Positions 49,609 to 61,319 of a stretch of DNA of 64,000 bases are shown here, in pieces; position 1 is the stretch's first letter, and each line of letters begins with the position of its first letter. The position numbers and the translations under genes are program-made. A model generated the notes under the pieces. That model was not told the origin of the DNA, searched no databases, and was given only the letters and a program-made list of their open reading frames with translations. Source of the stretch: Saccopteryx bilineata (taxonomy: Eukaryota; Chordata; Mammalia; Chiroptera; Emballonuridae); contig NC_089495.1 of assembly GCF_036850765.1 (NCBI RefSeq), forward strand, positions 203,051,847 to 203,115,846. Reading direction: 5' to 3'.

Positions 49609-50137
49609 AAGAAAAAGTCAAGCCTCAGCTTAGAGGCTGCAAAGCGGTAACCCACAAGACACATTCAGCCCACAGCAGTGATTTGTTTGGCCCACAGTGT
49701 TTATATTATGAAATCATAAGTTGCCAACATTAAAAATAAAGATCTCTCACAAAATGTGGATTTCCAGCTTCTCTTTAGAAAAAAGTTAAGATGTTCAGAC
49801 CACACTCAGTCTATACTCTCCACTAGACCAATAGTGAACCAACAATAAATTATATATTTTAAAATGGTTTAAAATAGTAAATTTTACCTCATTACAAAAA
49901 AAAATCAGTCCAAACTGCCTAACACCTGCCCCACTGGAGGGGCATAAATTCCCTCATTCACTTCAGTCCTGATATGATTATCATTACTACTTAAAATGTT
50001 CAGCTAGCCCTTAGCCCTTACAAGTATGTGAATTTATAATGCTCACCCTAAATAAGCTTACTAATTAACAAATTGATAATTTCCAGAATGACAAGGTTGG
50101 TGGTAATGATGTTAGTGACAAATTAACAATAATAGAA

Positions 50138-50335
50138 GTTAACATTTCATGCTTACTGTGAGACAACTATTCCTAATTTACAAACAAGGGAAACAAAGGC
50201 ACAAAGAAGTTAAGCAACTTGGGTCAAAGTCATACTATCAACACATGGTAGAGCCCAAATTCAAAATGAGGCAATCTAACTCCAGTATACATGGTTATTA
50301 ACCCTACTATGACTCCTTTAGACTATCCTTTCCTC
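50138..50335 (+). repeat. MIR fragment
   Basis: GGGAAACAAAGGCACAAAGA, AGTTAAGCAACTTGGGTCAA and AGCCCAAATTCAAAATGAGG follow the MIR core and 3' region. Confidence 0.7.
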
Positions 50336-50496
50336 TGTGACCAACTAAACTGATTCCCTGAAACAAGGAATCCAAGGATTAGATTTTAGAATCTATTCTT
50401 TCTTTGCACAAATGACTAAGAAGCAAACCCAAGTTCACCTAAATAAAAATGGCATTTCTGGATTCTTTCTTTTCTTATTTTAAAAGAAAAAATTCC

Positions 50497-50772
50497 CGCC
50501 TAGCTGTTCATGACACAAGGGACAGAGCATCAACCTAGAACACTCAAGTCCCAGGTTTGAAGCCCCGAGGTTGCCGGGCTCCTTGGCTTGAGCACGGGGC
50601 TTGCCAGTTTGAGCACAGGATCATCAACATGATCCTGAGGTCACTGGCTCGGCTTGAAGTCCCCCTCCCCCAATCAAACCATGTATGACAGCAATCAATG
50701 AACAATTAAGGAAAAGCAATCATGAATTGATGCTTATCACTCTCTCCCGTTTCATTTCTTTCTCTCAAATCA
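50497..50772 (+). repeat. SINE family B, old
   Basis: Diverged head (GTTCATGACACAAGGGACAG), internal AGCACGGGGCTTGCCAGTTT units. Confidence 0.75.
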
Positions 50773-50793
50773 ATTAAAGAAAAAAACTTTTCC

Positions 50794-51105
50794 CGTCTGA
50801 TCATGTGGTAGCACAGTGAATAGAGCGTCGAACTGGGATGTGGAGGACTCAGGTTCAAAACCCTGAGGTTGCATCCAGCTTGAGCAGAGGCTCACCAGCT
50901 TGAGCACGGGGTTGCTGGCTTGAGCCCAAGGTCGCTGGCTTGAGCAAGGGGTCACTCACTCTGCTGTAGCCCTCTGGTCAAGGCACATATGAGAAAGCAA
51001 TCAAAGAACAACTAAGGTGCCACAACAAAAAACTGATGCTCCTCATCTCTCCCCCTTCCTGCCTGTCTGTCCCTATCTGCCCCTCTCTGTAACTTAAAAA
51101 GAAAA
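50794..51105 (+). repeat. SINE family B
   Basis: Head ATCATGTGGTAGCACAGTGA and canonical tail CAATCAAAGAACAACTAAGG. Confidence 0.85.
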
Positions 51106-51334
51106 AATCTATACTTAGGTTCCATACAAGTCTCTCTTACCACTAATGTTTAAAGTAGAACTTAAAATGGCTACTCAATTATAAAGCACTGGATAGTTTG
51201 AGAAGTGCCAGTATTAGGTATTTCAAAGACCTGTCCTATATTGATATCAACAAAGGCCTGAAAAATTAGCGAGCCACATGAAGCCTAAGTATAATCAAAG
51301 CTGAGCTAGAAGGAACCCGAAGGATCACATTCAA

Positions 51335-51470
51335 TACTTGGAATAGGCAAGTGAAGAAACAGATGCCCAGAGAGACTCAGTGAATTGCCCAAGATCAGAG
51401 GATTTAGTAACAAGCAATCCAAGGCTAGAACCCAGGTCCTCTGAATGTTGGTCCAGTTCTTTCCACAAAG
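51335..51470 (+). repeat. MIR fragment
   Basis: GAAACAGATGCCCAGAGAGA, AATTGCCCAAGATCAGAGG and AGAACCCAGGTCCTCTGAAT match the MIR core order. Confidence 0.7.
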
Positions 51471-51671
51471 AACTACTTTGTGAGCTCAGGATGAAGTAGA
51501 TATTTTTAAAAATATTTTAAAGAAATTTAGTGCAGAGAATGATCTTTCCCAGAACATAAGTTTTTGTGAGGTATTACATCACCATTAAACAAATGAAAGC
51601 TGCCTTGTTCCTTACTGCAGATAACAACATCTCCTTTTCCCTTTTGCTCTACATATGTAATTTTCATTTTC

Positions 51672-51842
51672 TTTTTTAAGATTTTACTTCTGATTTGAGA
51701 GAGAGGAGAGAGAAAGAGAAAGAGGAGAGGGAAGGGCAGGAAGCACCAACTCACAGTTGGACCAGGCAAGTCCAGGGTTTTGAACCAGCGACCTCAGAAT
51801 TCCAGGTCGACACTTTATCCACTGTGCCACCACAGGTCAGGC
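51672..51842 (-). repeat. SINE family C
   Basis: Minus-strand C; TSD GTARTTTTCATTTTC on both sides. Confidence 0.88.
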
Positions 51843-51903
51843 TGTAGTTTTCATTTTCATGTCTTTCCTTTTCATTGTCAGATTATAAGAATTCTTCCTT
51901 TTG

Positions 51904-52212
51904 CCTGACCAGGTGGTGGCACAGTGAATAGTGTTGGACTGGGACATGGAGGACCCAGGTTCGAAACCCAGAGGTCGCCAGATTGAGCGCGGGCTCATCT
52001 GGTTTGAGCAAGGCTCACCAGCTTGAGTCCAAGGTCGCTGGCTTGAACAAGGGGTTACTCGGTCTGCTGTAGCCCCCTGGTCAAGGCACATATGAGAAAG
52101 CAATCAATGAACAACTAAGGGACCACAACGAAGAATTGATGTTTCTCATCTCTCTCTCTTCCTGTCTGTCTGTCCCTATCTGTCCCTCTCTTTCTGCCAC
52201 AAAAAAAAAAAA
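51904..52212 (+). repeat. SINE family B
   Basis: B copy; TSD AAGAATTCTTCCTTTT on both sides. Confidence 0.9.
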
Positions 52213-52420
52213 AAGAATTCTTCCTTTTAACCATCCCTTGTTTATGAACTTTTCCTCTTACTCATTCCCTTTCCTAGTATCTCTCACAAAACCCACCATC
52301 TCCTTTTCTCTCCATAATTATAAAAAAGAACAGATTAAGCACACATTTGATTTTAACACTGGCCTGGGACACCATAATAAGCAAATCATAGTCTTCGTCT
52401 CTTAAGAATTTATAGGGCAG

Positions 52421-53090
52421 CCTGACCAGGCGGTGGCGCAGTGGACAGAACATTGAACTGGGACGCAGAGGACCCAGGTTCGAGACCCCGAGGTTGCCAG
52501 CTTGAGTGCAAGCTCATCTGGTTTGAGCAAAGCTTACTAGCTTGAGCCCAAGGTCGTTGGCTTGAGCAAGGGGTCACTCAGTCTGCTGTAGCTTCCCCCC
52601 CAACTCCTGGTCAAGGCACATATAAGAAAGCAATCAGTCTGACCAGGCGGTGGCGAAGTGGATAGAGCGTCAGACTAGGATGCGGAAAGACCCAGGTTCG
52701 AGACCCCAAGGAGGTCGCCAGCTTGAGCGTGGGCTCATCTGGTTTGAGCAAAAGCTCACCGGCTTGAGCCCAAGGTCTCTGGCTCAAGCAAGGGGTTACT
52801 CAGTCTGCTGAAGGCCCATGGTCAAGGCATATATGAGAAAGCAATCAATGAACAACTAAGGTGTTGCTACGCGCAACAAAAAACTAATGATTGATGCTTC
52901 TCATCTCTCTGTTCCTGTCTGTCTGTCCCTGTCTATCCCTCTCTCGGACTCTCTCTCTGTCCCTGTAAAAAAAAAAAAAAAAAGCAATCAATGAATAACT
53001 AAGGTTCCAAAACAAAGAATTGATGCTTCTCATCTCTCTCCCTTCTTGTCTGTCCTCGACTCTCTCTATCACAAATAAAACAAACAAAAA
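52421..53090 (+). repeat. SINE family B, host of a nested B
   Basis: Head to 52638 and tail from 52984 (AGCAATCAATGAATAACTAA); TSD AGAATKTATAG flanks the whole. Confidence 0.9.
52639..52983 (+). repeat. SINE family B nested in a B SINE
   Basis: Full B copy in the AAGCAATCA segment of its host, with host-derived TSD AAAGCAATCA. Confidence 0.9.
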
Positions 53091-53419
53091 AAGAATGTAT
53101 AGAACAATTAGTTAACAAAAAATAAACACAAAGGGCACAAAGATGATTGAATAATAAGCACTGATGTTTTCAACGAAGCAATCTACGTATGGTGGACCAT
53201 GTGGATGGAACATTTATGTGAAGGAAGTAGCAATGACAATGACAACAAATAGTAGCAAGGTAAAAATCAAGCAAATGAAAGGGGCCACTCTCTTCCTATT
53301 TAGCTTTCTCATCTACCAATTCATCTGTTCTACTTCACTCATTCCCTATTCTCTTACTGCTTGTTTTTTTTTCTATGCTAATTTTTTTAATCCAGCATTC
53401 TTCCTTTTCTCTCTCCTCA

Positions 53420-53421
<2 letters not shown>

Positions 53422-53456
<35 letters not shown>
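53422..53456. repeat. (GT)n microsatellite
   Basis: About 17 GT units at the tail of a minus-strand B SINE. Confidence 0.95.
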
Positions 53457-53767
53457 CAGACAGAGAGAGGGATAGATAGGGACAGACAGATAGGAACCAA
53501 GAGAGATGAGAAGCATCAATCATCAGTTTTTCGTTGCGACACCTTAGTTGTTCATTGATTGCTTTCTCGTATGTGCCTTGACCAGGGGACTAACAGCACA
53601 CCGAGTAACCCCTTGCTCAAGCCAGCAACCTTGGGTTCAAGCTGGTGAGCTTTATTCTTGCTCAAACCAGATGAGCCCATGCTCATGCTGGCAACCTCAG
53701 GGTCTCAAACCTGGGTCTTCTGCATCCCATTCTGACGCTCTATCCACTGCACCACCGCCTGGTCAGG
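53423..53767 (-). repeat. SINE family B with (TG)n tail
   Basis: Minus-strand B; the tail side is a GT microsatellite (53423-53455). Confidence 0.9.
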
Positions 53768-53770
53768 CCT

Positions 53771-54141
53771 GATCTTTTTTTTTGAGATAGAGACAGAGAG
53801 AGGGACAGATAGGGACAGACAGAAAGGAAGGGAGAGAGATGAGAAGCATCAGTTCTTTATTGCAGCACCTTAGTTGTTCAGTGATTGCTTTCTCATATGT
53901 GCCTTGACCAGGGAGCTACAGCAGAGCAATTGACCCCTTGCTCAACCCAGCAACCTTGGTCTTCAAGCCAGCGACATTTGGGTTCAAGTCAGCGACCATC
54001 ATAGACATGACCCCACAATCAAGCCAGCAATCCCACGCTCAAGCCAGATGAGCCCACGCTCAAGTCAGCGACCTCGGTGTTTCAAACCTGGTCTTCTGCA
54101 TTCCAGCCTCATGCTCTATCCACTGTGCCACCTCCTATTCA
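53771..54141 (-). repeat. SINE family B, long internal-repeat form
   Basis: Minus-strand B with extra CAAGCCAGCRA-type units; TSD TGATCTTTT on both sides. Confidence 0.85.
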
Positions 54142-54159
54142 GGTTGATCTTTTAATTTT

Positions 54160-54342
54160 TCTTAAATATTTTATTTACTGATTTTGACAGAGAGAGAAAA
54201 GGGGGTGGGGAGGAGTGGGAAGCACCGACTCCTAGTAGTTACTTATCGTATGTGTCTTGATCAGACAAGCCCAGGGTTTCAAACCAGAGACCTCAGCATT
54301 CCAGGTCGACAATTTACCCACTACGTCACCAAAGGTCAGGCT
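54160..54342 (-). repeat. SINE family C, old
   Basis: Minus-strand C (tail side TTATTTACTGATTTTGACAG), diverged. Confidence 0.8.
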
Positions 54343-54373
54343 CTGTTCTGATCTTTTAAATTAAAGTGAATCT

Positions 54374-54575
54374 GCCTGACCTGTGCAGTGTATAGAACAC
54401 TGACCTGAACGCTGAAGTCCCCAATTCAAAACCCTGGGCTTACCCGGTCAAGGCACATACAACAAGCAACAAGCAAGCAGTGAACAACTAAAGTAAAGCA
54501 ACTATGAGTTGAACTTCTCACTCCCTCCTCCTGTAAAATCAATAAAGTCTTTTAAAAATAAAAATTAAAAAATAA
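54374..54575 (+). repeat. SINE family C, head deletion
   Basis: GACCTGTGCAGTGTATAGAA lacks the GGTGGC segment; TSD AAAGTGAATCTG on both sides. Confidence 0.85.
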
Positions 54576-54626
54576 AGTGAATCTGTCTTGTCCTCATGTC
54601 TTCCTTTTCAGTATTATTGCCAACTT

Positions 54627-54923
54627 GCCTGACCAGGCAGTGGCACAAGGGATAGAGCATCAGACTGGGATGCAGAGGACCCAGGTTTGAAACCCCAAGG
54701 TTGCCGCCTTGAGCGTGGAATTGCTGGCTTGAGCATGGGACCATAGACCAGACATCATGGTCACTGGCTTGAGCAAGGGGTCACTCACTCTGCTGTAGCC
54801 CCTGGTCAAGGTACGTATGGGAAAGCAATCAATAAACAGCTAAGGTGTCACAATAAAGAATTGATGCTTCTCATCTCTCTCCCTTCTTGCCTGTCTCTCT
54901 TTGGCTTAAAAAAAAAAAAAAAA
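54627..54923 (+). repeat. SINE family B
   Basis: B copy; TSD GCCAACTT on both sides. Confidence 0.9.
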
Positions 54924-54984
54924 GCCAACTTCTTCTACCGTGTAGATTAAGATGTCTTATGTTATCAGCTTATTTTTTTCTAAA

Positions 54985-55190
54985 AATTTAACATATATTA
55001 TTCTATCTAATCCTCACAATGCCAGGGAGACAGGTAAGAAGCAATAGATCTACTTTACAGATATAAATTGAGTCCTGGCAAGATTTAATAATCTGCAAAA
55101 AGTCACACAGCGGCAAATATCAAACCAGAACCCAGACCTTTTCTTTCCAATCTTCCATTCCTTTTCTACTACACCATGTTGCCTTTTTTT
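54985..55190 (+). repeat. MIR fragment
   Basis: TATTATTCTATCTAATCCTC, AAAAAGTCACACAGCGGCAA and CCAGAACCCAGACCTTTTCT follow MIR order. Confidence 0.7.
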
Positions 55191-56194
55191 AAATTCATAC
55201 ACTTTTTTTATTATACACACGCCTAGATAAGTACACAGAGATAAATGTTTATAAAACAGCACAAATGGGAAAAGTGTGTTATAACTAAGGGAGCTAGAAA
55301 AACAGAAGTGTCAGAGGACCCACATGTAGAGCACGGTGTGGCTCGTATGCTACTGCTCATTAAGGAGGCTCTGGCTCTCATACCTAGGTAGAAGCTGCCT
55401 ACTTCTTCAGCCAACTGATGCAGCCAGAACCAGCAGTGCTCTCTATCCAACCTCCCACAGCGGTTATGTGACCCAGGATCACCCTCTGCACCATTCTTGT
55501 GCCACAATCTCTCTCACAGGCATGCCACCGTACCTGAAGTTCTCACCTATCAAGACTCAAGTCACTTCTTTGGGTTAAGGCGTTGTCTCCAGAAGGCCGC
55601 TGTTAAATGCATGTTACCTGAGAGCAGAAGAAGGGTCCATTAACACATTGCATCTATGGTTAAATGCATCAAATTAGCAATGACCTTGTGAATCTGACAG
55701 CACATCTTTTATTTTAAAGTTTCATTGGATAGATCATTGTAAATAGGTCAGGCAGGATGAGGAGAGTAGTTGAAAATAACTCGTACATAGTGTGGGGTAA
55801 TGTACATCCGGGTATGATGGCTACATGTCAAAATGAGAATGGCCATATAAACACATACTCTACTTATTGGAGTCACCGTAAAAACAGTCCCTGATTCTAG
55901 GGATAAAAAAAGCAAATACTCCAAGGATCTGCCTATAGTGAGTTCTTAAAAGAAGCAAAAGAGCCAAGAGGCAGCAGTTTTCCAAGGACAGTGACTGCTA
56001 GACAAGAAGGACAGAAGCAGGAAGAGCTTCTGGTTAACTATGTACTTCTAGTTGTGAGGCAAGTTTCCAACCCAATATTTCTAGCTGAGGGCCAACCTCC
56101 CGACCAGAGAATGCTGCAATTCAAATCCCCAACCCCCTCTTGTTAATTTATATTGACTCAAAGCCAGTGTCATTTACAGCCACAAAAATCAACA
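55191..56194. other. ITCH intron 1, repeat-poor stretch
   Basis: About 1 kb with few recognised repeats, rather GC-richer around 55320-55620 than its surroundings. No gene similarity recognised; could hold conserved non-coding sequence or an alternative 5' exon. Confidence 0.4.
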
Positions 56195-56300
56195 TGATTT
56201 TACTGAGAGCTTATTAAAAGCCCAGAATTTGGCTAGGTGCTATAAATACAGAAAAAAAATAAACGTTATACACCTTTGCCTTAACTCATACAAAGGAAAC
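56195..56300 (+). repeat. L2/MIR-like 3' fragment
   Basis: GAGAGCTTATTAAAAGCCCA and TTTGGCTAGGTGCTATAAAT resemble the 'size-of-lesser-interval' terminal motif common to L2/MIR tails. Weak. Confidence 0.4.
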
Positions 56301-56432
56301 CAATCCCCAAAATCCAAAATTGAGATTTAGAACCAAGAAAAAAAGTTTTAAAAAAAAGAACAAAAAGGTAACTATTTATTATTATTAACACAAACTTATT
56401 AATCCAGAATAAATACAACAAAATTTTCTCTT

Positions 56433-56791
56433 TTTTTTTTCCTTAAGTGAGAAGCAGGGAGGCCGAGATAAACTTCCACATGCACCCCAACCGGGATCCA
56501 CCTCGCAAGTCCCGAACCAGGCGATGCTCTGCCCATCTGAGGCCATTGCTCTGTTGCTCTACAACCGAGTTATTTTAGTGCCTGAGATGAGACTATGGAG
56601 CTATCCTCAGCACCCGGGGCCAACATGCTCCAACCAAGTCATGGCTACAGGAGGGAAAAAGAGATAGAATGGAGAAGGGGAGGGGTAGAGAAGCAGATAG
56701 GCACTTCTCCTGTGTGCCCTGACCGGAATCAAACCCAAGGCATCCACACACCAGGCTGACACTCTACCACTGAGCCAACCGGCCAGGGCCT
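56433..56791 (-). repeat. SINE family A, old
   Basis: Minus-strand A; TSD AAATACAACAAAA on both sides. Confidence 0.9.
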
Positions 56792-56814
56792 AAATACAAC
56801 AAAACTTCATTCTA

Positions 56815-57352
56815 GTCCTGGCCGGGTAGCTCAGTTGGTTAGAGCATCATCCTAATATACCAAGGTTATGGGTTCAATCACCAGTCAGGACACATAAAAG
56901 AACCAACCAATGGTCTGACCAGTGGCACAGTAGATAGAGTGTCAAGCTGTGATGCTGAGGTCCCAGGTTCAAAACCTCAAAATTACCAACTTGAGTGTGA
57001 GCTCATCTAGCTTGAACTCAGGTTTACCAGCTTGAGCATGGGGGCTAAGCATGGAATTACGAACATAATCTCATGGTCACCGGCTTGAAGTCCAAGGTCA
57101 CTGGTTTGAGCAAGGGGTCACTGGCTCAGCGTGAGGGCGCACCCCTCACACCCATCCAGGCATATATGAGAAGCAATCAATGAACAACTAAAGTGATGCA
57201 ACTACGAGTTGATGATGCTTCTCTCTTTCTCTCTCAAACAACAACAAAAAGAATCAACCAATGAAGGCATAAATAGGTGGAACAACAAATCATTATTTCT
57301 CTCCATCTTTGCCTTGCTCTGTTTCTCTAAAATCAATCAATAAATTAAAAAA
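56815..57352 (+). repeat. VES SINE (family D), split by a B SINE
   Basis: GGGTAGCTCAGTTGGTTAGA to AACCAACCAATG (56912), then resumes CAACCAATGAAGGCATAAAT (57255). Confidence 0.9.
56913..57250 (+). repeat. SINE family B nested in VES
   Basis: B copy whose TSD (GAAYCAACCAATG) is VES sequence. Confidence 0.88.
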
Positions 57353-58094
57353 AAAAAAAACTTACTTCCAAAGTTCCTTGCTAAATTCTTGCCTAAAACA
57401 GTCAAGAGACAGACTAGAAACTCTTTTATTTTCTTTTGGTCTCATACCAAAAGCTCTTTAGTAGCACAAATCCATCTCGGTACACTGGAAAAGAGTTAAA
57501 AAACTTGGTTCTAGTTCAAGCTCTGAATCTTAACTAGTTTTAGATAAATAATCCAACTTGCTCAGGACTTTCTTAAAAAAAAACAAAACTAAGAGGATGG
57601 ACTAGTCTAAGAATAGCATATACCTGACACATATACCTCCCACAAGAGAACTGTGTCCATAGGTAGTATCACCAATCAATCATAACTCACTTTCCCAGAG
57701 AACCCATATGACCAAAATGATTCTCAACACATTGCTTCTAGAAGTACTTCAAACCTGAATTGGCACATAAAAACAATGTATTTGCCACTGTGGACTTGAT
57801 AATCTCTGCAATCTTTTCCAATTCTAAATTTCTAATACCAAGTTTCTGAGAGTGGAAGTGAAATACTTCCAACAGGCTTAGATCAATAATGTTGACAGTT
57901 ATAAATTTCAGTCTAATTAATCTCCAAGTTCTCCTTCAAACTGAACCAGATCTGATGCTAATGAACAATATACTTTGATACCATTAATATATATTGATAG
58001 TTTGACAATACTGTGCAGATTTGCTAGTGTGTTCTTTTGACAGATAATGAGCCTTCCCCAGACTTACCCTAAAAAAGTCCTCATCCAAAATCAT
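57353..58094. other. ITCH intron 1, nothing recognised
   Basis: AT-rich unique sequence, no repeat recognised. Confidence 0.5.
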
Positions 58095-58390
58095 GTCAAG
58101 GCCCAGGCTCAGTGGATACAGCATCAGGCCAGCGGGTGGATGTCCCGGGTTCTATCCCTGGTCAGGGCACACATGAGAAGCACCACCTGCTTCTCTCTCC
58201 CTTACTCTCCCCTTTCTCTCTCTTGTCCCCTCATGCAGCCAGTGGCTCAACTGGTTCAAGTATAGGCCCCTGGCTCTGAGGATAGCTCAGTTGATTCAAG
58301 CATCGGCCCCAGAAAAGGGTTGCCAGGTGGACCCCTGTTGGGGCACAAGTAGGGAGTCTATCTCCTCTCCTCCCACTTAAAAAATTTTTT
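58095..58390 (+). repeat. SINE family A, old diverged
   Basis: Head GGCTCAGTGGATACAGCATC, box B GGTTCTATCCC, body CAGTGGCTCAACTGGTTCAA. Confidence 0.75.
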
Positions 58391-58554
58391 TTCAATAATA
58401 TTCCACTAGTAAAAAACTAAATCCACTCTCCTGATTATTCCCAGAGCCTCTCTCCCAAGGTCAAAGCCTTTTCACCTCTCACCTAGACCTCTGCAATAGT
58501 CATTCTTCCATCCTTTCACTTATCAGGGCAATCTTTCTAAAAAACCATATGTAG

Positions 58555-58885
58555 CCTGACCGCGCACTGGCGCAATGGATAGAACGTAGGACTGGGACGT
58601 GGAGGACCCAGGTTCGAGACCCCAAGGTCGCCAGCTTGAGCACGGGCTCATCTGGTTTGAGCAAAGCTCACCAGCTTGGACCCAAGGTTGCTGGCTTGAG
58701 CAAGGGGTTACTCAGTCTGCTGACGGCCCGCAGTCAAGGCACATGTGAGATATCAATCAATGAACAACTAAGGTGTTGCAACAAAAAAACTAATGATTGA
58801 TGCTTCTCATCTCTCTCCATTCCTGCCTGTCTGTCCCTATCTATCCCTCTCTCTGACTCTCACTGTAAAAAAAAAACACACACAC
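58555..58885 (+). repeat. SINE family B
   Basis: B copy; tail contains a short CA run; TSD near CCRTATGTA on both sides. Confidence 0.88.
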
Positions 58886-59029
58886 AAAAAAAAACCCCGT
58901 ATGTATTCATACCACTTTCTTGTTTAAAATAGCACTAGCCCAGTAGTTCAGTTGGTTAGAGTGCCCTCCCAACATGCCAAGGTTGAGCGTTTGATCCCTA
59001 GCTGGGGCACATAACAAGAATCAACCAAG

Positions 59030-59195
59030 GTACCCTAGCTGGATGGCTCAATTAGAGCATTGTCCAAAAGCACAAAGGTTGCCGGTTCAGTTACCGGTCA
59101 GGGCACATACAGGAAGAGACTGATGTTCCCGTCTCTCTCTTGCTTGCTCTTTCCCTTCCTCTCTTTAATATCAATAAAAAATAAACATTAAAAAA
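59030..59195 (+). repeat. VES-type SINE nested in VES
   Basis: TAGCTGGATGGCTCAATTAG head and own A-rich tail; TSD ATCAACCAAGG/ATCAACCCCC. Confidence 0.82.
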
Positions 59196-59207
59196 AAGCA
59201 TCAACCC

Positions 59208-59375
59208 CCTGACCTGTGGTGGCGCAGTTGATAAAGCAGTGACCTGGAACGCTGAGGTCGCTAGTTTGAAACCCTGGGCTTGCCTGGTTAAGGCACATAT
59301 GGGAGTTGATGCTTCCTGCTCCTCCCCCTTTCTCTCTAAAAATGAATTAAAAAATAAAATTTAAAACTTTAAAAA
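59208..59375 (+). repeat. SINE family C nested in VES
   Basis: C head (CTGACCTGTGGTGGCGCAGT) and A-rich tail, between the nested D copy and the rest of the host. Confidence 0.85.
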
Positions 59376-59473
59376 AGAATCGACTAATGAATGCATAGAA
59401 AAGTGGAACAACAAACTGATGTTTCTCTCTGCCTTCCTCGTTCTCTAAAAATTAATTTTAAAATATCGATATT

Positions 59474-59660
59474 GCCGCCCGTGGTGGCGTAGTGGATAAA
59501 GCGTTGACCTGGAATGCTGAGGTCACCCGATCCAAACTCCAGGCTTGCCCGGTCAAGGTACATACAAAAAGCAACTACTGATAGTTGATGCTTCCCACTC
59601 TTATCCCCCCCCCTTTCTCTCTCTCTCTCCTCTAAATCAATAAATTAAACTTTTTAATAA
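59474..59660 (+). repeat. SINE family C
   Basis: Head GCCGCCCGTGGTGGCGTAGT; body CCAGGCTTGCCCGGTCAAGG. Confidence 0.85.
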
Positions 59661-59699
59661 AATGGATATTAATTGCTAACAACAAAAAAGTTAAGTTTT

Positions 59700-60000
59700 T
59701 TTAGCATTATACTTAGAAGTTTCACTGTAATTGCCTCCATTTACCTTTCTGGCCTCATACCCCATAATGCTCTCCTCCCCCATCCCACTCTGTTTCCTGA
59801 GAGCTTTTTCTTCCCCAGTCCTGCATTTACACACAGCATTAAGGGGTTTCCTCTGCCTGCCCTGTTCTTCCCTTTCCCTATCTACCACACTCCTGCTCAT
59901 CATCTAAGACCCAAATCAGGGCACTGTCAGTCCTGCCTCCTTCTCTGGCCAACACTCAGAACTGATCACTTCTGTCCTCCGTGTGTCCACTGTATGGTTT
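59700..60000 (+). repeat. Possible L2-like relic
   Basis: C/T-rich sequence with phrases such as CACCTAAGACC-like runs and CTCCTTCTCTGGCCAACACT resembles a decayed L2 3' part. This is a weak call. Confidence 0.3.
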
Positions 60001-60004
60001 GCCT

Positions 60005-60128
60005 CAGTGGTTCCCAAAACCATCAGAACTGCCTGGGGTAGATTTTAAAAGTAAATTCTTCAGGTCCAACCCTGAGGTACTAAATGAATCTCAGGAGATG
60101 AGAGCCTGGAATTTCTGTTTTTAAAAAG
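60005..60128 (+). mobile_element. MER5A-like hAT relic
   Basis: GGTTCCCAAAACCATCAGAA, TAAATTCTTCAGGTCCAACC and GGAATTTCTGTTTTTAAAAA follow the MER5A consensus order. A B SINE cuts it at about 60130. Confidence 0.6.
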
Positions 60129-60129
60129 T

Positions 60130-60467
60130 TCCCAGGCGGTTATGCAGTGGGTAGAGTGTCAGACTGGGATAGGGAGGAGACCCAGGTTAGAGACCCCAAG
60201 GTCGCCAGCTTGAGCACGGGCTCATCTGGTTTGAGCAAAGCTCACCAGCTTGGACCCAAGGTCGCTGACTCAAGCAAGGGGTTACTTGGTCTGCTGAAGG
60301 CCCACGGTCAAGGCACTTATGAGAAAGCAATCAATGAACAACTAAGGTGTCGAAACGAAAAACTGATGATTGATGCTTCTCATCTCTCTCCGTTCCTGTC
60401 TGTCTGTCCCTGTCTATCCCTCTCTCTGACTCTGTTTCTGTAAAAAAAAAAAAAAAAAAAAAAAAAA
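60130..60467 (+). repeat. SINE family B, 5'-shortened, in MER5A
   Basis: Starts inside the head (CCAGGCGGTTATGCAGTGGG). TSD AAAAAGTTCYCC on both sides. Confidence 0.88.
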
Positions 60468-61319
60468 GTTCTCCTAATTATTCTAAGGGTCAAATTTGGG
60501 GACTACTTGCCTGTCTGTCTCTTCCAGTAAGTGTAAAGATGCGTGTGTGTTTTAAAGGAATGTAGAAATGACTTCCACTAAAATGCACTAAAGGAGTACT
60601 CTGCCCTTGCTTTTTATTTTGTATCCTATTCTTGTTGACTTGACTCATACTGATTGGACCCATATCCCCCAAACTTGCATTCATTGTTCAAAAAGAAGCA
60701 ACTGAACTTCCACCTTTCATCTAATCTTTAAAAAAAACGAAGTTACTGTACCGTAAGTAAGCCCATGAATACACAGTGCTGGCTGTCTCACCAGATCTGC
60801 CATTAGAACTTTATTTTGGCTGAATAATAAACCCATCGCCGATTCTGAGCGTGGGAATACACACTGCCTTTACATACTTCGTAAACTCGATGTGCATTAA
60901 TAACTGATGCCGGAGACCCCAAGTGCAATGATAGCCGGTTGACTCCAGTGCCTCAGTAATTAAAAAAAAAAATTCCCATTCTCCCTTGCCCACCCCTCAC
61001 TCCACAAGTAAACTGAAGCTGTAGAGTAATGGCAAAAGACATAACAAGATTGACACAATATAACCAAGAAAACAAGCCGAGCTGTTCCTGGGGAATCTTG
61101 AATTATTTCGGGTAGTTTGCAAGCTCACCTGGTTACGTTTCTAATTTCAGGCCCACCCCCGAGGCACAGAGCCTTTATTTTTCTCTAAATCGAGGCTCCG
61201 AACTAAGCCTGAAATTTTGAGTTCCTTACAAAGTCACGTCCTCATCATGTTTCGACCCTGGGAATACGTTCACGGCTACTTTTTTTCTTTTCTCTACTAA
61301 AGAAAAGGGCACTCTAAGG
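60468..61319. other. ITCH intron 1 near the CpG island
   Basis: Repeat-free stretch leading up to the CpG island; contains a donor-like CAG|GTGAGC on the minus strand at 61128. No gene recognised. Confidence 0.5.

Larger units (their letters stand above)
58937..59460 (+). repeat. VES SINE (family D) hosting a D and a C SINE
   Basis: Head AGTTCAGTTGGTTAGAGTGC to ATCAACCAAGG (59029); resumes AATCGACTAATGAATGCATA at 59379. Confidence 0.85.

Noticed and set aside
49640..49900. CAGCCCACAGCAGTGATTTG-type segment as another hAT relic
   Set aside because: It recalls old Charlie-type repeats, but I could find neither inverted ends nor an 8-bp duplication.
61100..61135. CAG|GTGAGC as the ITCH exon 1 donor
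   Set aside because: Plausible splice signal but outside the GC-rich, motif-bearing core; kept only as a possible alternative.
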